Source: DATFMH01 sp035267045
Lineage (GTDB): Bacteria > Bacteroidota > Rhodothermia > Balneolales > DATFMH01
DNA: 18,991 nt
Direction: 5' to 3'
Assembly: GCA_035267045.1 (NCBI GenBank)
Contig: DATFMH010000235.1
Span: 1 to 18,991 of the forward strand
Shown: positions 1-8,446 of the stretch, piece after piece
Position numbering within the stretch: position 1 is the first letter of the stretch
Layout of the letters: every line of letters starts with the position of its first letter
The notes under the pieces: generated by a model
What the model was told of the DNA's origin: nothing
The model's input: the letters and a program-made list of their open reading frames with translations, nothing else
The model's database searches: none
Position numbers and translations under genes: made by a program

Positions 1-569
1 ATATCCTCCTGAATGTTCATGGGAATTTCTCCAAACATAGAGCCAGACAATTTTACGGGTTGTAGTATCATGACCCAAAGCAGGTGGTAACATTTGTGTC
101 CACCAATCAATTTTCGGAATACCGGCATAACCGATTTTCGTCAGGGGCACATTTTATAACTAGCCTCGGTCATTTACACGAGCATGTGCATACAGTATAT
201 AAAAACCGGACGGATGGAATCGACAATAATATTGTGATAAGCATTATATCCAGTAATCTCATCTCAACATGATTTTTACTGGAGAAACGTTTAAAGTACT
301 CTTCATTGCTGTTAAAAGCATCTGTATCGAAAGCATATAAGAGATTATGCACATGTTTGACAGTACGTAAATAATGAACGGTAAATTGATATTTCTTTTT
401 TTAATTTGATCCGGTGTTGCATGCCCTATACCCCACCTGAACCATCCACTATTAGGTTCATGAAGAGAACTGCCGATAAAACTTTATTGACCGCCCTTAT
501 TGTATCCCAGGGATTATTTCCGGTAACCAGATTCCGCATAAATCTGCTTACCTTGATAGCGGGTTTGTA
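1..569 (-). pseudogene. Decayed GH26 (beta-mannanase-like) glycoside hydrolase, running off the left edge
   Basis: No long ORF exists here, but successive minus-strand frames spell a GH26 protein in the correct order. Around 569-482 one frame reads VTGNNPWDTIRAV, like the family's conserved W-D segment. At 480-397 another frame reads LHEPNSGWFRWG then ATPDQ, the acid/base Glu region. At 394-258 a third reads FTVHYLRTVKHVHNLLYAF. At 257-174 a fourth reads GYNAYHNIIVDS and ends in TAA at 174-176. From 153 to 1 a further frame reads VPLTKIGYAGIP, WWTQMLPPALG and VWRNS. Reading through needs at least four frame changes and one stop. The part between the W-D and HE segments is shorter than expected, and the N-terminal third is missing. 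The usual nucleophile context in the family is LTE-x-G; here it is LTK, a Glu-to-Lys change, so the relic should be inactive. It lies just downstream of the GH2 gene on the same strand and was probably the last gene of that cluster. The GH26 assignment rests on remembered family motifs. Confidence 0.78.
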
Positions 570-621
570 ATAATAATAAATACAAAATGACCTCTCCTTA
601 ATTAAGTTAAGAACAGGTCTT

Positions 622-3435
622 TCAAAGATTGGTGGTCACTACCAGATGCCGAGCTACATTCCAGCCACTAATAACAATCTGATGAGTTTTCTTTCTTTTA
701 TCAGCCGAAAAAGTATGTACGAAAAGCGTCCTTTTTTCATGTGGCACCAAATTCACATAGTTATCATTCCAGTACGACGGCAACACTTCTTTTTTACCAT
801 GATGCGTTGTCAGTTTTGTATGAATGAAAAATGCAATCCTGTCCGTTGGATTCTGTATATAAATTTTCCATGTCGGTACTTTGGCATTACTTACCCTGCT
901 GACGGAGATGTTCAGATTGGCCCGGGGTAATTTATTCAGAACCTGAAATTTATTATCAGGTGCTAACCAGTAGAAATTATGAGAAACCACTTTACCAGAT
1001 CGATCTCTCATACTCAGTCCGACAAACGTCAATTCATTGTGTTTAGTTAGAGTCGATTCAAGTGAAATAACCTGTGTAACATTATACGAACCTGCATTGA
1101 TCTTTTGCTCGTGACTATACCATTTCTTCCCCTGAGCATTATACAGGCTCATATTAACAGTAAGGCCGGTACGAGATTTATGATTTTTATTAACTACGAC
1201 AACCGTAGAATCATTGAGATTAAACTGAACATGAAGTAACTCGTTGGCTTTTTGGGCGTAATAATAACCGGCATTCGGATTTAAATACCAATCATAGATC
1301 TGCCACATTACACTCGGCCATGCGGAATTCAATTTCCAAAGTAAAACGCCCCCGGTCTCCGTAAGTTTGGAATTGGCAGCTTCAAAGATTGCCCGATAAC
1401 TGTTAGCATTAACCAATTGCGCCTTTTCACTGTAATCCCTGAAACTCTCCGGTTTCCCATACCGGTCCACAATAGCTTTATAGTAAATCTGATATTTCCC
1501 ATTACCGGCACATGCATCATGATATCCCCAGGTATTATTTAAAGGAAACGGCAAAGTTGTATCGGGAACCAGGTTGGGGATCATCTTCTTCAAACTGCTG
1601 TATGTCGGTTGAGACGGGACTCCTACTTCGTCTTTAAATACCCAGTCCCAAATTCGTTTGTGGGGATCCTTAGTTGGCCGCCCTTTATTAACATAATTAT
1701 AGTAATTAACCGGATTAACCCATGTATATGGTCCACCACTATAGACACCCGAAGTTTTATTATCCGGCCATGAACCTTTCCAACCTTTAGGGAGCTTATC
1801 AAAACCGGAAGAGCTCGGAATAAACGGTCGGGTGCCATCCATATTCTTAACATCATTACGCATGGCATCATAAAGCACTTTACGGGCATGTCCCTCGTTG
1901 CCACCGGTCCAAACAAGCAGGCTGGGATGATTTCGAAGACGCAGGATGGTACTCTTCATATTCCGGATGAATACATTTCCCTGCAAAGGCCAATCGGACG
2001 ATCCCTTAAAACCACCTTGCGTATCGCCTGTAATCCAAAAATCCTGCCAGACCAATAAACCAAGACGGTCCGCTGCTTTGAAGAAATCATCCGGTGGTGC
2101 TATACCACCACCCCATATACGTACCAGGTTCAAATTGTCATTTTTTATCAATTCTAACTCCTTGGCATAACGGGCAGCATTTCTGTGTAAGAGTAAATCC
2201 GGAACCCATGCGCCGCCAACCAGGTGAATTCGTTGGCCATTGACATAAAAATCGCGACGGCCCCAACCATGATCCGCAGTAACTTTTGAAGACACTGTCC
2301 GAATTCCAAAAACAGTATTTGAAACATCGGATGTCTGTTTTCCGGTCACATACTTTAATGAGATTTTATAAAGATTTGCACGCCCATAACCGGAAGGCCA
2401 CCACAAGTGGGGATTCGTTATCGTTAATTGCCTGATTTGATCAGGTGAAAGCGTAACATCCCGTGTTTCACCTGCTTTTAAATTTTCATTTCTCGTAAAA
2501 TGTATTGATGCACCTTTAAAATTATCCGGCTGAATGGTAACCTGTAGCCGCCCTTTTTGACTCTTGTCTGAATGATTCACAAGAGTCATACCGAGAGTTA
2601 ATGCAGCCTTTGTCGTATCCGGTAATTTTGGTAAATCGGAAACTATATGCGGGGCATCAACGGTAACCGATCCGCTTGTTGAAAGGTATACCGGCTGCCA
2701 TATTCCCATTTCACGTCCACGGGCAGCAGGAACCCAATCCCATCCCACAGAGCATAGCATCGTCACGTTCTTTCCGATATCGCCGCGGGGCCCGCCATTG
2801 GCATAGAATGGGCCGAGTGCTTTTAATTGAGGCGGAGCGGGCAAACAGGGATGATCTAACGGATAAATTTTTACTGCCAGGTAATTTTTCCCGTTGGGTA
2901 TGATCTTATTTGTTACATCAAAACGGTATTGCTCAAACATACCAACCATTTTAGAAGTATCAGCCACTTGTTTACCATTTAACCAGACATCCGCCCGATA
3001 ATTGACTCCTTTGAATGTCAGCCAAACACGTTTTCCTGTATAATTTTGTGGCACAGTAAATTGAGTACGATACCAATATGGATCTTTCCAGGGATTTTTC
3101 TTGTTGGGCAAATAACTGTACTGAGAGAGATTGTACTTCGTATTAAATGAATCCGATGCGTCGGGGATATACATATTATTCATGCCGATATAAGGGTTTG
3201 GATACACCTTATTAGCTACCAGTCCATACAAAACGGTAGAAGGAACGTTTACAGGGAACCAGTAATCCTTTGATTGATAATTCGCTGCAGATAGTTCGGC
3301 ACCATTAGCCTTTATGATATCCGAACTTTGAAGAACAAATTTTCTTAATTCAATTTTTCTATTTTTTTGCTGAGCCGAAACGCTGAAAGGTATCAGAAAA
3401 AGGAATACTGTAATTATTTTCAGGAAATACTTCAT
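622..3435 (-). CDS. Glycoside hydrolase family 2, exo-beta-glucosaminidase / endo-beta-mannosidase-like, exported
   Basis: Predicted to remove beta-linked glucosamine or mannose residues from glycans in the periplasm or at the cell surface. I start it at the ATG at 3433-3435 (937 residues) because this gives a clean Sec signal, MKYFLKIITVFLFLIPFSVSA; the in-frame ATG 20 codons upstream adds a charged stretch before it. The order is a sugar-binding beta-sandwich (about 30-260, with WYRTQF and DVWLNGK), an immunoglobulin-like domain, a TIM barrel with RIWGGG, VWTGGNEGH and DWVFKDEVGVPS, then C-terminal beta domains. The likely acid/base is Glu514 (GGNE) and the nucleophile Glu603 (KDEVG). The EVG-x-PS context resembles CsxA-type exo-glucosaminidases and plant endo-beta-mannosidases more than LacZ. 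The fucosidase gene lies 153 bp upstream on the same strand and the GH26 relic is downstream. The family is secure; the substrate is not. Confidence 0.9.
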   Translation of the reverse strand: MKYFLKIITVFLFLIPFSVSAQQKNRKIELRKFVLQSSDIIKANGAELSAANYQSKDYWFPVNVPSTVLYGLVANKVYPNPYIGMNNMYIPDASDSFNTKYNLSQYSYLPNKKNPWKDPYWYRTQFTVPQNYTGKRVWLTFKGVNYRADVWLNGKQVADTSKMVGMFEQYRFDVTNKIIPNGKNYLAVKIYPLDHPCLPAPPQLKALGPFYANGGPRGDIGKNVTMLCSVGWDWVPAARGREMGIWQPVYLSTSGSVTVDAPHIVSDLPKLPDTTKAALTLGMTLVNHSDKSQKGRLQVTIQPDNFKGASIHFTRNENLKAGETRDVTLSPDQIRQLTITNPHLWWPSGYGRANLYKISLKYVTGKQTSDVSNTVFGIRTVSSKVTADHGWGRRDFYVNGQRIHLVGGAWVPDLLLHRNAARYAKELELIKNDNLNLVRIWGGGIAPPDDFFKAADRLGLLVWQDFWITGDTQGGFKGSSDWPLQGNVFIRNMKSTILRLRNHPSLLVWTGGNEGHARKVLYDAMRNDVKNMDGTRPFIPSSSGFDKLPKGWKGSWPDNKTSGVYSGGPYTWVNPVNYYNYVNKGRPTKDPHKRIWDWVFKDEVGVPSQPTYSSLKKMIPNLVPDTTLPFPLNNTWGYHDACAGNGKYQIYYKAIVDRYGKPESFRDYSEKAQLVNANSYRAIFEAANSKLTETGGVLLWKLNSAWPSVMWQIYDWYLNPNAGYYYAQKANELLHVQFNLNDSTVVVVNKNHKSRTGLTVNMSLYNAQGKKWYSHEQKINAGSYNVTQVISLESTLTKHNELTFVGLSMRDRSGKVVSHNFYWLAPDNKFQVLNKLPRANLNISVSRVSNAKVPTWKIYIQNPTDRIAFFIHTKLTTHHGKKEVLPSYWNDNYVNLVPHEKRTLFVHTFSADKRKKTHQIVISGWNVARHLVVTTNL

Positions 3436-3588
3436 ATCAGTGCCTTGTATAAACCGCATGAGATTTATAATTATATCTTTTTTTATGACTTTCATCCGTC
3501 ATCACTACTTATCAATCTAATTTTGATCACAAGTTCTTATCCGGGTAATTCTATGACATTTTATTAAGAAAGTGATTCATAAGCACTA

Positions 3589-5058
3589 TTAATTACCTAC
3601 GTTTCCATCTGCTGCAGTTGAATTTGATTCTTTTATTGAAGCTTTAAAAATTCCGAAGTTTGACAGAGCCGGAATATTGTTGAAGGATAAAAACCTTATC
3701 CGTAATTCATTAGTTGTCACCGAATGAATTCTAAATAACCGTTTATAACCAATCGTTGTCCCCTGTGCAATATCCCGCCACTTACTATTTATCAGAGCCT
3801 GTACCACAAACGCTCCAATCCGTTGCCCGTATTTAATGGGTTCCTGCAATTCGATGCGATCGAAGGTCTCAAATTTCTTGAGCTGTATGACCAACATCGG
3901 TTTTTCATCGTTGGCAGCGGCCGCCCAGAAACTATTTTGCGGTTTACCATCCACAATATTCTGTCCATCAAACCGGGGACTTTTTCTATACTTACTGCTA
4001 CCAAAAACCACCGCGTCTTTTGCAAGGTTATGGGCGAAAGTCTCTTTTATGATGCTATGGAAAGTCGTTATTGATTTTATGTCCGCTTTACTAATCAACC
4101 CTTTCCGATTGGGTGGCATATTAATCAATAAAACAGCATTTCTTCCTACCGATTTATAATACAGATCCACTAATTGCTGAGGAGTTTTCACCAGTGTATC
4201 CTGCGATGGATGATAGAACCAACCCGGTCGTATAGACACGTCACATTCTCCCGGTACCCATTTATCCCCGAACGGATCACCCTGATTCTGGTATAAAGCA
4301 TGACTCTTTCCAATACCTTCCCGGGATGGTGTGAACATACTCCAATTGGTCTTACCTGCGATTCCCTGTTCATTCCCTATCCAACGGGCATCCGGACCAA
4401 CATCTGAAAAGATATTACATTCCGGTTGTAGTGTGCGGATCAGAGTCCACCAGGCTTTGAAATTATAGATGGATTTCTTCGCGAATTTCGAACTTTTTGC
4501 ACCATCGAACCAAAACTCTGAAATCTTGCCGTAATTGCTCAGCAGTTCACGCATTTGATTTTCGTAATGAGTAACATATGCAGGTGTTCCATAAGTTGGC
4601 TCGTGCATATCCCAGGGTGATAAATAGATGCCGAATTTTATACTATCCTCCCGGCATGCATCGGATAACGCTTTTACTACATCGCCATTTCCATTTTTCC
4701 AGGGGCTGCTGGCAACCGAGAAATCCGTATATTTGGAAGGCCACAAACAAAAGCCGTCGTGGTGTTTTGCCGTAAGAATCAACTCCTTTATTCCGCCTTC
4801 TTTAGCCACTTCCGCCCATTGCCGGGTACTCAAACTATCCGGATCGAATATTTCCGGGTTTTCTTTGCCGGTACCCCATTCCCGGTTATCAAAAGTATTA
4901 AGTCCGAAATGTATAAAACCTATGACTTCCATCTCCTGATGCTGTATTTGTCGTTCCGATGGAACGACTTTATTGGGCGGAAATGAAATTTTCACCTGAG
5001 CTGAAACTAATGACGTAAAAAGAAATGTACTAATCAGGATTATCGTAAACGACTTCAT
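3589..5058 (-). CDS. GH29 alpha-L-fucosidase with C-terminal discoidin-like domain, exported
   Basis: Retaining alpha-L-fucosidase of 489 residues, expected in the periplasm. The N-terminus is a Sec signal (MKSFTIILISTFLFTSLVSA). The GH29 barrel shows IHFGLNTF near residue 50, KHHDGFCLWPS near 98-108 and FWFDGA, whose Asp185 is the probable nucleophile. Glu230 lies in RWIGNEQG, 45 residues later. As I recall, this matches the spacing of nucleophile and acid/base in Bifidobacterium AfcB, a 1,3/1,4-fucosidase, so I favour subfamily B. From about residue 345 the protein becomes a beta-rich domain (ARFDG-like 'SPRFDGQN', 'FDRIELQEPI', 'ELRIRF') typical of F5/8-type-C/CBM32 folds. It sits between the GH130 and GH2 genes, suggesting joint action on a fucosylated glycan. 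Linkage specificity is inference. Confidence 0.92.
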   Translation of the reverse strand: MKSFTIILISTFLFTSLVSAQVKISFPPNKVVPSERQIQHQEMEVIGFIHFGLNTFDNREWGTGKENPEIFDPDSLSTRQWAEVAKEGGIKELILTAKHHDGFCLWPSKYTDFSVASSPWKNGNGDVVKALSDACREDSIKFGIYLSPWDMHEPTYGTPAYVTHYENQMRELLSNYGKISEFWFDGAKSSKFAKKSIYNFKAWWTLIRTLQPECNIFSDVGPDARWIGNEQGIAGKTNWSMFTPSREGIGKSHALYQNQGDPFGDKWVPGECDVSIRPGWFYHPSQDTLVKTPQQLVDLYYKSVGRNAVLLINMPPNRKGLISKADIKSITTFHSIIKETFAHNLAKDAVVFGSSKYRKSPRFDGQNIVDGKPQNSFWAAAANDEKPMLVIQLKKFETFDRIELQEPIKYGQRIGAFVVQALINSKWRDIAQGTTIGYKRLFRIHSVTTNELRIRFLSFNNIPALSNFGIFKASIKESNSTAADGNVGN

Positions 5059-5346
5059 ATAATCGATTAAATATGGGGTAATAAATAATGACCATTCAGG
5101 TTAATGCGATTATCGTAAATAAGCAAAGAGTAAAGAATTTTGAGCCACAGATTTTCACAGATAAACGCAGATAGATTAAAGAGATATTGATATTGATTCC
5201 CTGATACCTGATGAAAAACTACTTACAATCAACTACCAATAACACCCAAATAATGCATTGGCCTATTGGCAGGTTAACCCATCCCTACAACCCTCCAATG
5301 GGGGGAATATAAAAAGGATCCCATGGATCCTTTTTAGCATTGTTCA
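5059..5346. repeat. Repeat-bearing spacer between the GH29 and GH130 genes
   Basis: This 288-bp gap holds no gene. At about 5143-5176 is a CCACAGATTTTCACAG motif followed by AAACGCAGAT, an intergenic repeat type that recurs diverged near 12958-12998. At about 5203-5240 is GATGAAAAACT plus CAACTACCAATAAC, echoed in reverse complement near 18771-18830. At about 5262-5306 is TTGGCAGGTTAACCCATCCC followed by a CCCTCC/GGGGG palindrome, echoed near 18592-18634. A terminator-like palindrome follows at 5311-5335. So the GH29 upstream region is largely repeat-derived. Confidence 0.6.
5311..5335 (-). terminator. Perfect hairpin terminator after the GH130 gene
   Basis: Arms AAAAAGGATCC (5311-5321) and GGATCCTTTTT (5325-5335) are exact reverse complements around a 3-nt loop. 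Read on the minus strand it lies 11 nt past the GH130 stop and ends in a T run. By symmetry it could work in both directions. It implies that GH29 and GH2 are at least partly transcribed from their own promoter. Confidence 0.7.
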
Positions 5347-6513
5347 TTATTCATTATTCATTGCTGTCGTCGCTACACAAATAGTTGAGTCGGCCGCACC
5401 ATAGTAGAGATACCATTTATTGTGATAAGGAACCAAACCTTCCAGAAAAGTCACGTTATTTACCTGCCCATTTTTTTCATATGATTTTTCCGGATAGAAA
5501 AAAGTATGGGATGTGCGTTTCAATAAATGACCGGGATCATTAACATCGAACAAAGCTTGTCCGGCGGCATATGTAGCAACAGGGAATTTTACGTCACCCG
5601 AATCTGCGGCATTCTTGCTGTTATAGATTAGTAGGATTCCGTCATTCATAATCATAGCCGGTGGGCCGCACTCGACCAAGTCACTATCGAATTTACCATT
5701 ACGCGGGTGTAATGCCGGTTTTAGCTTGCCTTCGGCATCGGTAACCGGGGTCCAATTAATCAGGTTATCGGAAGTGGCAAGATAGATATTGGAATCGCCC
5801 CAATACATCCAATATTTTCCATTTATTTTCGCGGCTATTAGTTGATTGCCTTCTTTCCGTGTTACGATAGCTCCCGATTTCGACCATAAATCAAGATATT
5901 TTCCGTTATCCGCTTTCTCAAATACAGGCCCCTCTTTATGCCAATGACGCAAGTCTTCAGAAGTAGCCTCACAGAGGCGAGCCGTTTTGCCATCATAAGA
6001 TGTATAGGTCATATAGTATGTTCCGGAACTATCCTGTACCACCCGTGGATCCTCCGTTCCGCCTTCCCACTCATATTTTTTCATAGCATCATTATCAGGA
6101 TATAAAACAGGTTTATTAGATCTTTTAAATGAAATTCCGTTATTGCTCCATGCTAAGCCTATGCGGGAAGTACCTTTGTATTTACCGATAAAATCCTCTG
6201 CCCTGTAAAGCAGGTAAACGGTATCTTTCCGAACAATGGCTGCCGGATTGAAGGTATGTTTCCCCTCCCATTTAACGGGTTGCTTACGAATAGGATCTTC
6301 AAACATGATACTATCAATCGGTTTCATGATTGGATTCGCATTATCGACTCTTTTGAAAGGCCCTAATGCCCAATCCGGTAACGTATTCTTAACTGCCGTT
6401 TTATTCGTTTTTGAACAACCAAAAAGCGTAACGCTTATTAGCATAATTGTGAATAAAGATCGATATATCCTTCTTGCTGCACCTGACATTTCACTCATTA
6501 TGATCTTCTCCAT
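5347..6513 (-). CDS. GH130 family beta-mannoside phosphorylase / mannosidase, lipoprotein
   Basis: A five-bladed-propeller enzyme of the family that phosphorolyses or hydrolyses beta-mannosides such as Man-beta-1,4-Glc, Man-beta-1,4-GlcNAc or beta-1,2-mannan. Signature segments are FNPAAI (88-93), YLLYRAED (100-107), SRIGLAWS (116-123), GGTEDPRVV (151-159), TYTSYDG, GPPAMIM and WYLYYGAADS near the end. Asp155 in EDPR is the position used as proton donor in the phosphorylase branch. A hydrophobic signal ends in LFGC (Cys33), so it is probably a periplasmic or surface lipoprotein; that is unusual for cytosolic phosphorylases and makes a hydrolase role possible. Starts at 6513, 6498 or 6489 are all possible; the last gives the most typical lipoprotein signal length. 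The final codons (MNNE, then TAA) lie within an AATGAATAATGAA repeat-like run, so the C-terminus may have been altered by a repeat. Phosphate-binding residues cannot be judged by eye. Confidence 0.88.
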   Translation of the reverse strand: MEKIIMSEMSGAARRIYRSLFTIMLISVTLFGCSKTNKTAVKNTLPDWALGPFKRVDNANPIMKPIDSIMFEDPIRKQPVKWEGKHTFNPAAIVRKDTVYLLYRAEDFIGKYKGTSRIGLAWSNNGISFKRSNKPVLYPDNDAMKKYEWEGGTEDPRVVQDSSGTYYMTYTSYDGKTARLCEATSEDLRHWHKEGPVFEKADNGKYLDLWSKSGAIVTRKEGNQLIAAKINGKYWMYWGDSNIYLATSDNLINWTPVTDAEGKLKPALHPRNGKFDSDLVECGPPAMIMNDGILLIYNSKNAADSGDVKFPVATYAAGQALFDVNDPGHLLKRTSHTFFYPEKSYEKNGQVNNVTFLEGLVPYHNKWYLYYGAADSTICVATTAMNNE

Positions 6514-6632
6514 TATAACAACGATTGATTAGCTCTTAATTAATTACATCTCATTAATGCATCTAAATATATAAAATAATATGGATTGTACAGTTCATAT
6601 TTTCAGGCCGTTTTTGCTACACTGTTTAAAAT

Positions 6633-6671
6633 AAAAAAGCGGCCTGATGGTTTAGGACCGCCTGACCGCTA
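6633..6671 (-). terminator. Probable terminator after the esterase gene
   Basis: On the minus strand, AGCGG near 6667-6671 pairs with CCGCT near 6639-6643, with additional GCGG/CCGC pairing inside, followed by a TTTTTT run. It lies 25 nt downstream of the esterase stop. The stem has bulges and alternative pairings. Confidence 0.6.
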
Positions 6672-6695
6672 ATAAATACTAAAAAAACAGGGCTA

Positions 6696-8297
6696 TTACT
6701 TATTCGACTGACTGTAAAGTTTATCCAGGTAGAGTAATTGGTTTCTATGCTGCGCCGGTTGCAAAAACGTATTGACATCGATGTGCATGACATTATGTTC
6801 GTTACCTTTATTCAAAGGTTTCCACATGGGCAAGCCCAGGCCATTTGGATTGCCATTTTTGACAAAATTACTTACATAATCCTGGAAAATATGTGAAACC
6901 TTGTAGTCGGCCGGCTGCCAATCATAGACTCTGTTAGTAGGCAGATTACCCATTACATATTCAATCTCGGCTGAATGAACGGCACCGGTAGGTCGTGAAT
7001 TATTATTTCCGGTATTATTTCTCATTTGAGGACGCGGCCTCGAATAATAATAACGATATACGGGTTTTTCACCGGTTTTACTCTGCAACTCCGCCCACTT
7101 CCAGGTACCGAATAACGTAAACCGGTCACTGGCTAAATTCGTACCTGATTTGATCACTTCCTGTTTATTGGAATGAGGAAATAATTTCAGCATTTCATCG
7201 GCATTCTTTCCATAATCCTTTTTAATAACACTTATAAAATTTTCCGGAGTCGGTTGTTTACCTCTTAAAAGGGCATGATAATTCATTTCCTCTGAGTTCC
7301 AGCCCAAAAGTAATGGTACATGTGCCTGATCACCGGCTTCGTAGATCTGTGCCGGGGTCCTGGGAAGGAAATAACCATCCACATCATCAGAAAAATAAGG
7401 GCTACCCCTTTCTGCCGTTGCTTTTAATAATTCCGAAGCCGGCATTGCACGCAACTGAGCCAAAGATTGGGCTCCCACCATTTTTGCAAAATGTTCACCC
7501 TGTTCTTCCGCTTTAGATAACGGCATTGGAGTTAAAGGGCCGAACAACCCACCACTTTCACCAACAGCTCCCCTGAACAGGCCTCTTGTCAATGGAGACG
7601 CCATCAGTCCGCTTACTGACATAGAACCGGCCGATTCTCCGCCTATGGTTACTTTATTGGGATCACCGCCAAACGCAGCGATATTCTTTTTAACCCATCG
7701 CAATACCTGTACCTGATCAAGAAGTCCATAATTACCGGAGGCATGGTGTGGAGACTCTTTTGTCAGTCCCGGATAGGCCATAAACCCAAACACATTCAAG
7801 CGATAATTGGCCGTTACGGTCACAATTTTCTTGTTACGGGCCATACTTTCTCCGTCGTAGCGATATTCCGATCCATCTCCTGCCATGTAACCACCTCCAT
7901 AGAAATACACAAGTACCGGCAAGTGTTCCTTATGAGACTTGGCAGGCTTTACCGGTGTCCAGACATTCAGATAAAGGCAATCCTCACTTTTTTTGGGAAA
8001 ACGGAATTTCATATCACCGAATATTGGCCGTTGCATACATCCATTACCAAAATGATCCGCTTTACGTACGCCTTTCCAGTTCTTAGCCGGCTGCGGTGGT
8101 TTCCAGCGCAAATTATCAACCGGCGGCCGGGCGAAAGGTATGCCTTTATAAATATACACACCCGAATCATTCATACCCTGAATGGCTCCATTGGCAATTT
8201 CGATTTGAGGAGGCGGGGTATTTTTATTTTGAGATTGAGCGTTTGTCGAGATGATCAGAAAAAGCCCAACCTGGCAAAGAATGGAAATAGTTTTCAT
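6696..8297 (-). CDS. Type-B carboxylesterase, exported
   Basis: Serine esterase of the COesterase (PF00135) alpha/beta-hydrolase family, about 533 residues, expected to cleave ester substituents in the periplasm. Numbering from the TTG at 8309: the oxyanion loop is YFYGGGY (135-141), the nucleophile Ser226 lies in GGESAGS, the acid is probably Glu340 or Glu341 in GWNSEE, and the His is His445 in GAVHSAE. SEDCLYLNVW (108-117) is a family hallmark. I choose the ATG at 8295-8297 because it gives a normal signal peptide, MKTISILCQVGLFLIISTNA; ATG 8304-8306 is also possible. A low-complexity insert NNTGNNNSRP (431-440) precedes the catalytic His. It is first in the minus-strand cluster, diverging from the M23 gene. 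A role in deacylating the same glycan is inferred from position only. Confidence 0.9.
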   Translation of the reverse strand: MKTISILCQVGLFLIISTNAQSQNKNTPPPQIEIANGAIQGMNDSGVYIYKGIPFARPPVDNLRWKPPQPAKNWKGVRKADHFGNGCMQRPIFGDMKFRFPKKSEDCLYLNVWTPVKPAKSHKEHLPVLVYFYGGGYMAGDGSEYRYDGESMARNKKIVTVTANYRLNVFGFMAYPGLTKESPHHASGNYGLLDQVQVLRWVKKNIAAFGGDPNKVTIGGESAGSMSVSGLMASPLTRGLFRGAVGESGGLFGPLTPMPLSKAEEQGEHFAKMVGAQSLAQLRAMPASELLKATAERGSPYFSDDVDGYFLPRTPAQIYEAGDQAHVPLLLGWNSEEMNYHALLRGKQPTPENFISVIKKDYGKNADEMLKLFPHSNKQEVIKSGTNLASDRFTLFGTWKWAELQSKTGEKPVYRYYYSRPRPQMRNNTGNNNSRPTGAVHSAEIEYVMGNLPTNRVYDWQPADYKVSHIFQDYVSNFVKNGNPNGLGLPMWKPLNKGNEHNVMHIDVNTFLQPAQHRNQLLYLDKLYSQSNK

Positions 8298-8446
8298 AAC
8301 ATACATCAAAACTTATATTTGAGTTACTTATATAAATCCGCATCTTTATTGTACGTATTATTTTAAATAAACGCATCATATACAACTCGTTAAACTATAT
8401 TGATGTGTTATAGTAACGGTTCATTTCAACAAACCTGGCTAATTGA

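Noticed and set aside
84..272. 62-codon plus-strand ORF at the left edge
   Set aside because: The opposite strand encodes the GH26 relic in collinear fragments; the ORF has no motifs of its own.
8314..8321. TATATTTG matching the Bacteroidota -7 consensus upstream of the M23 gene
   Set aside because: No TTTG lies at the expected upstream distance, and it is about 125 bp from the start codon inside the divergent leader; too weak to call.
7743..8366. 207-codon plus-strand ORF opposite the esterase
   Set aside because: It is antisense to a gene with an intact catalytic triad and signal peptide, and has no recognisable domain.
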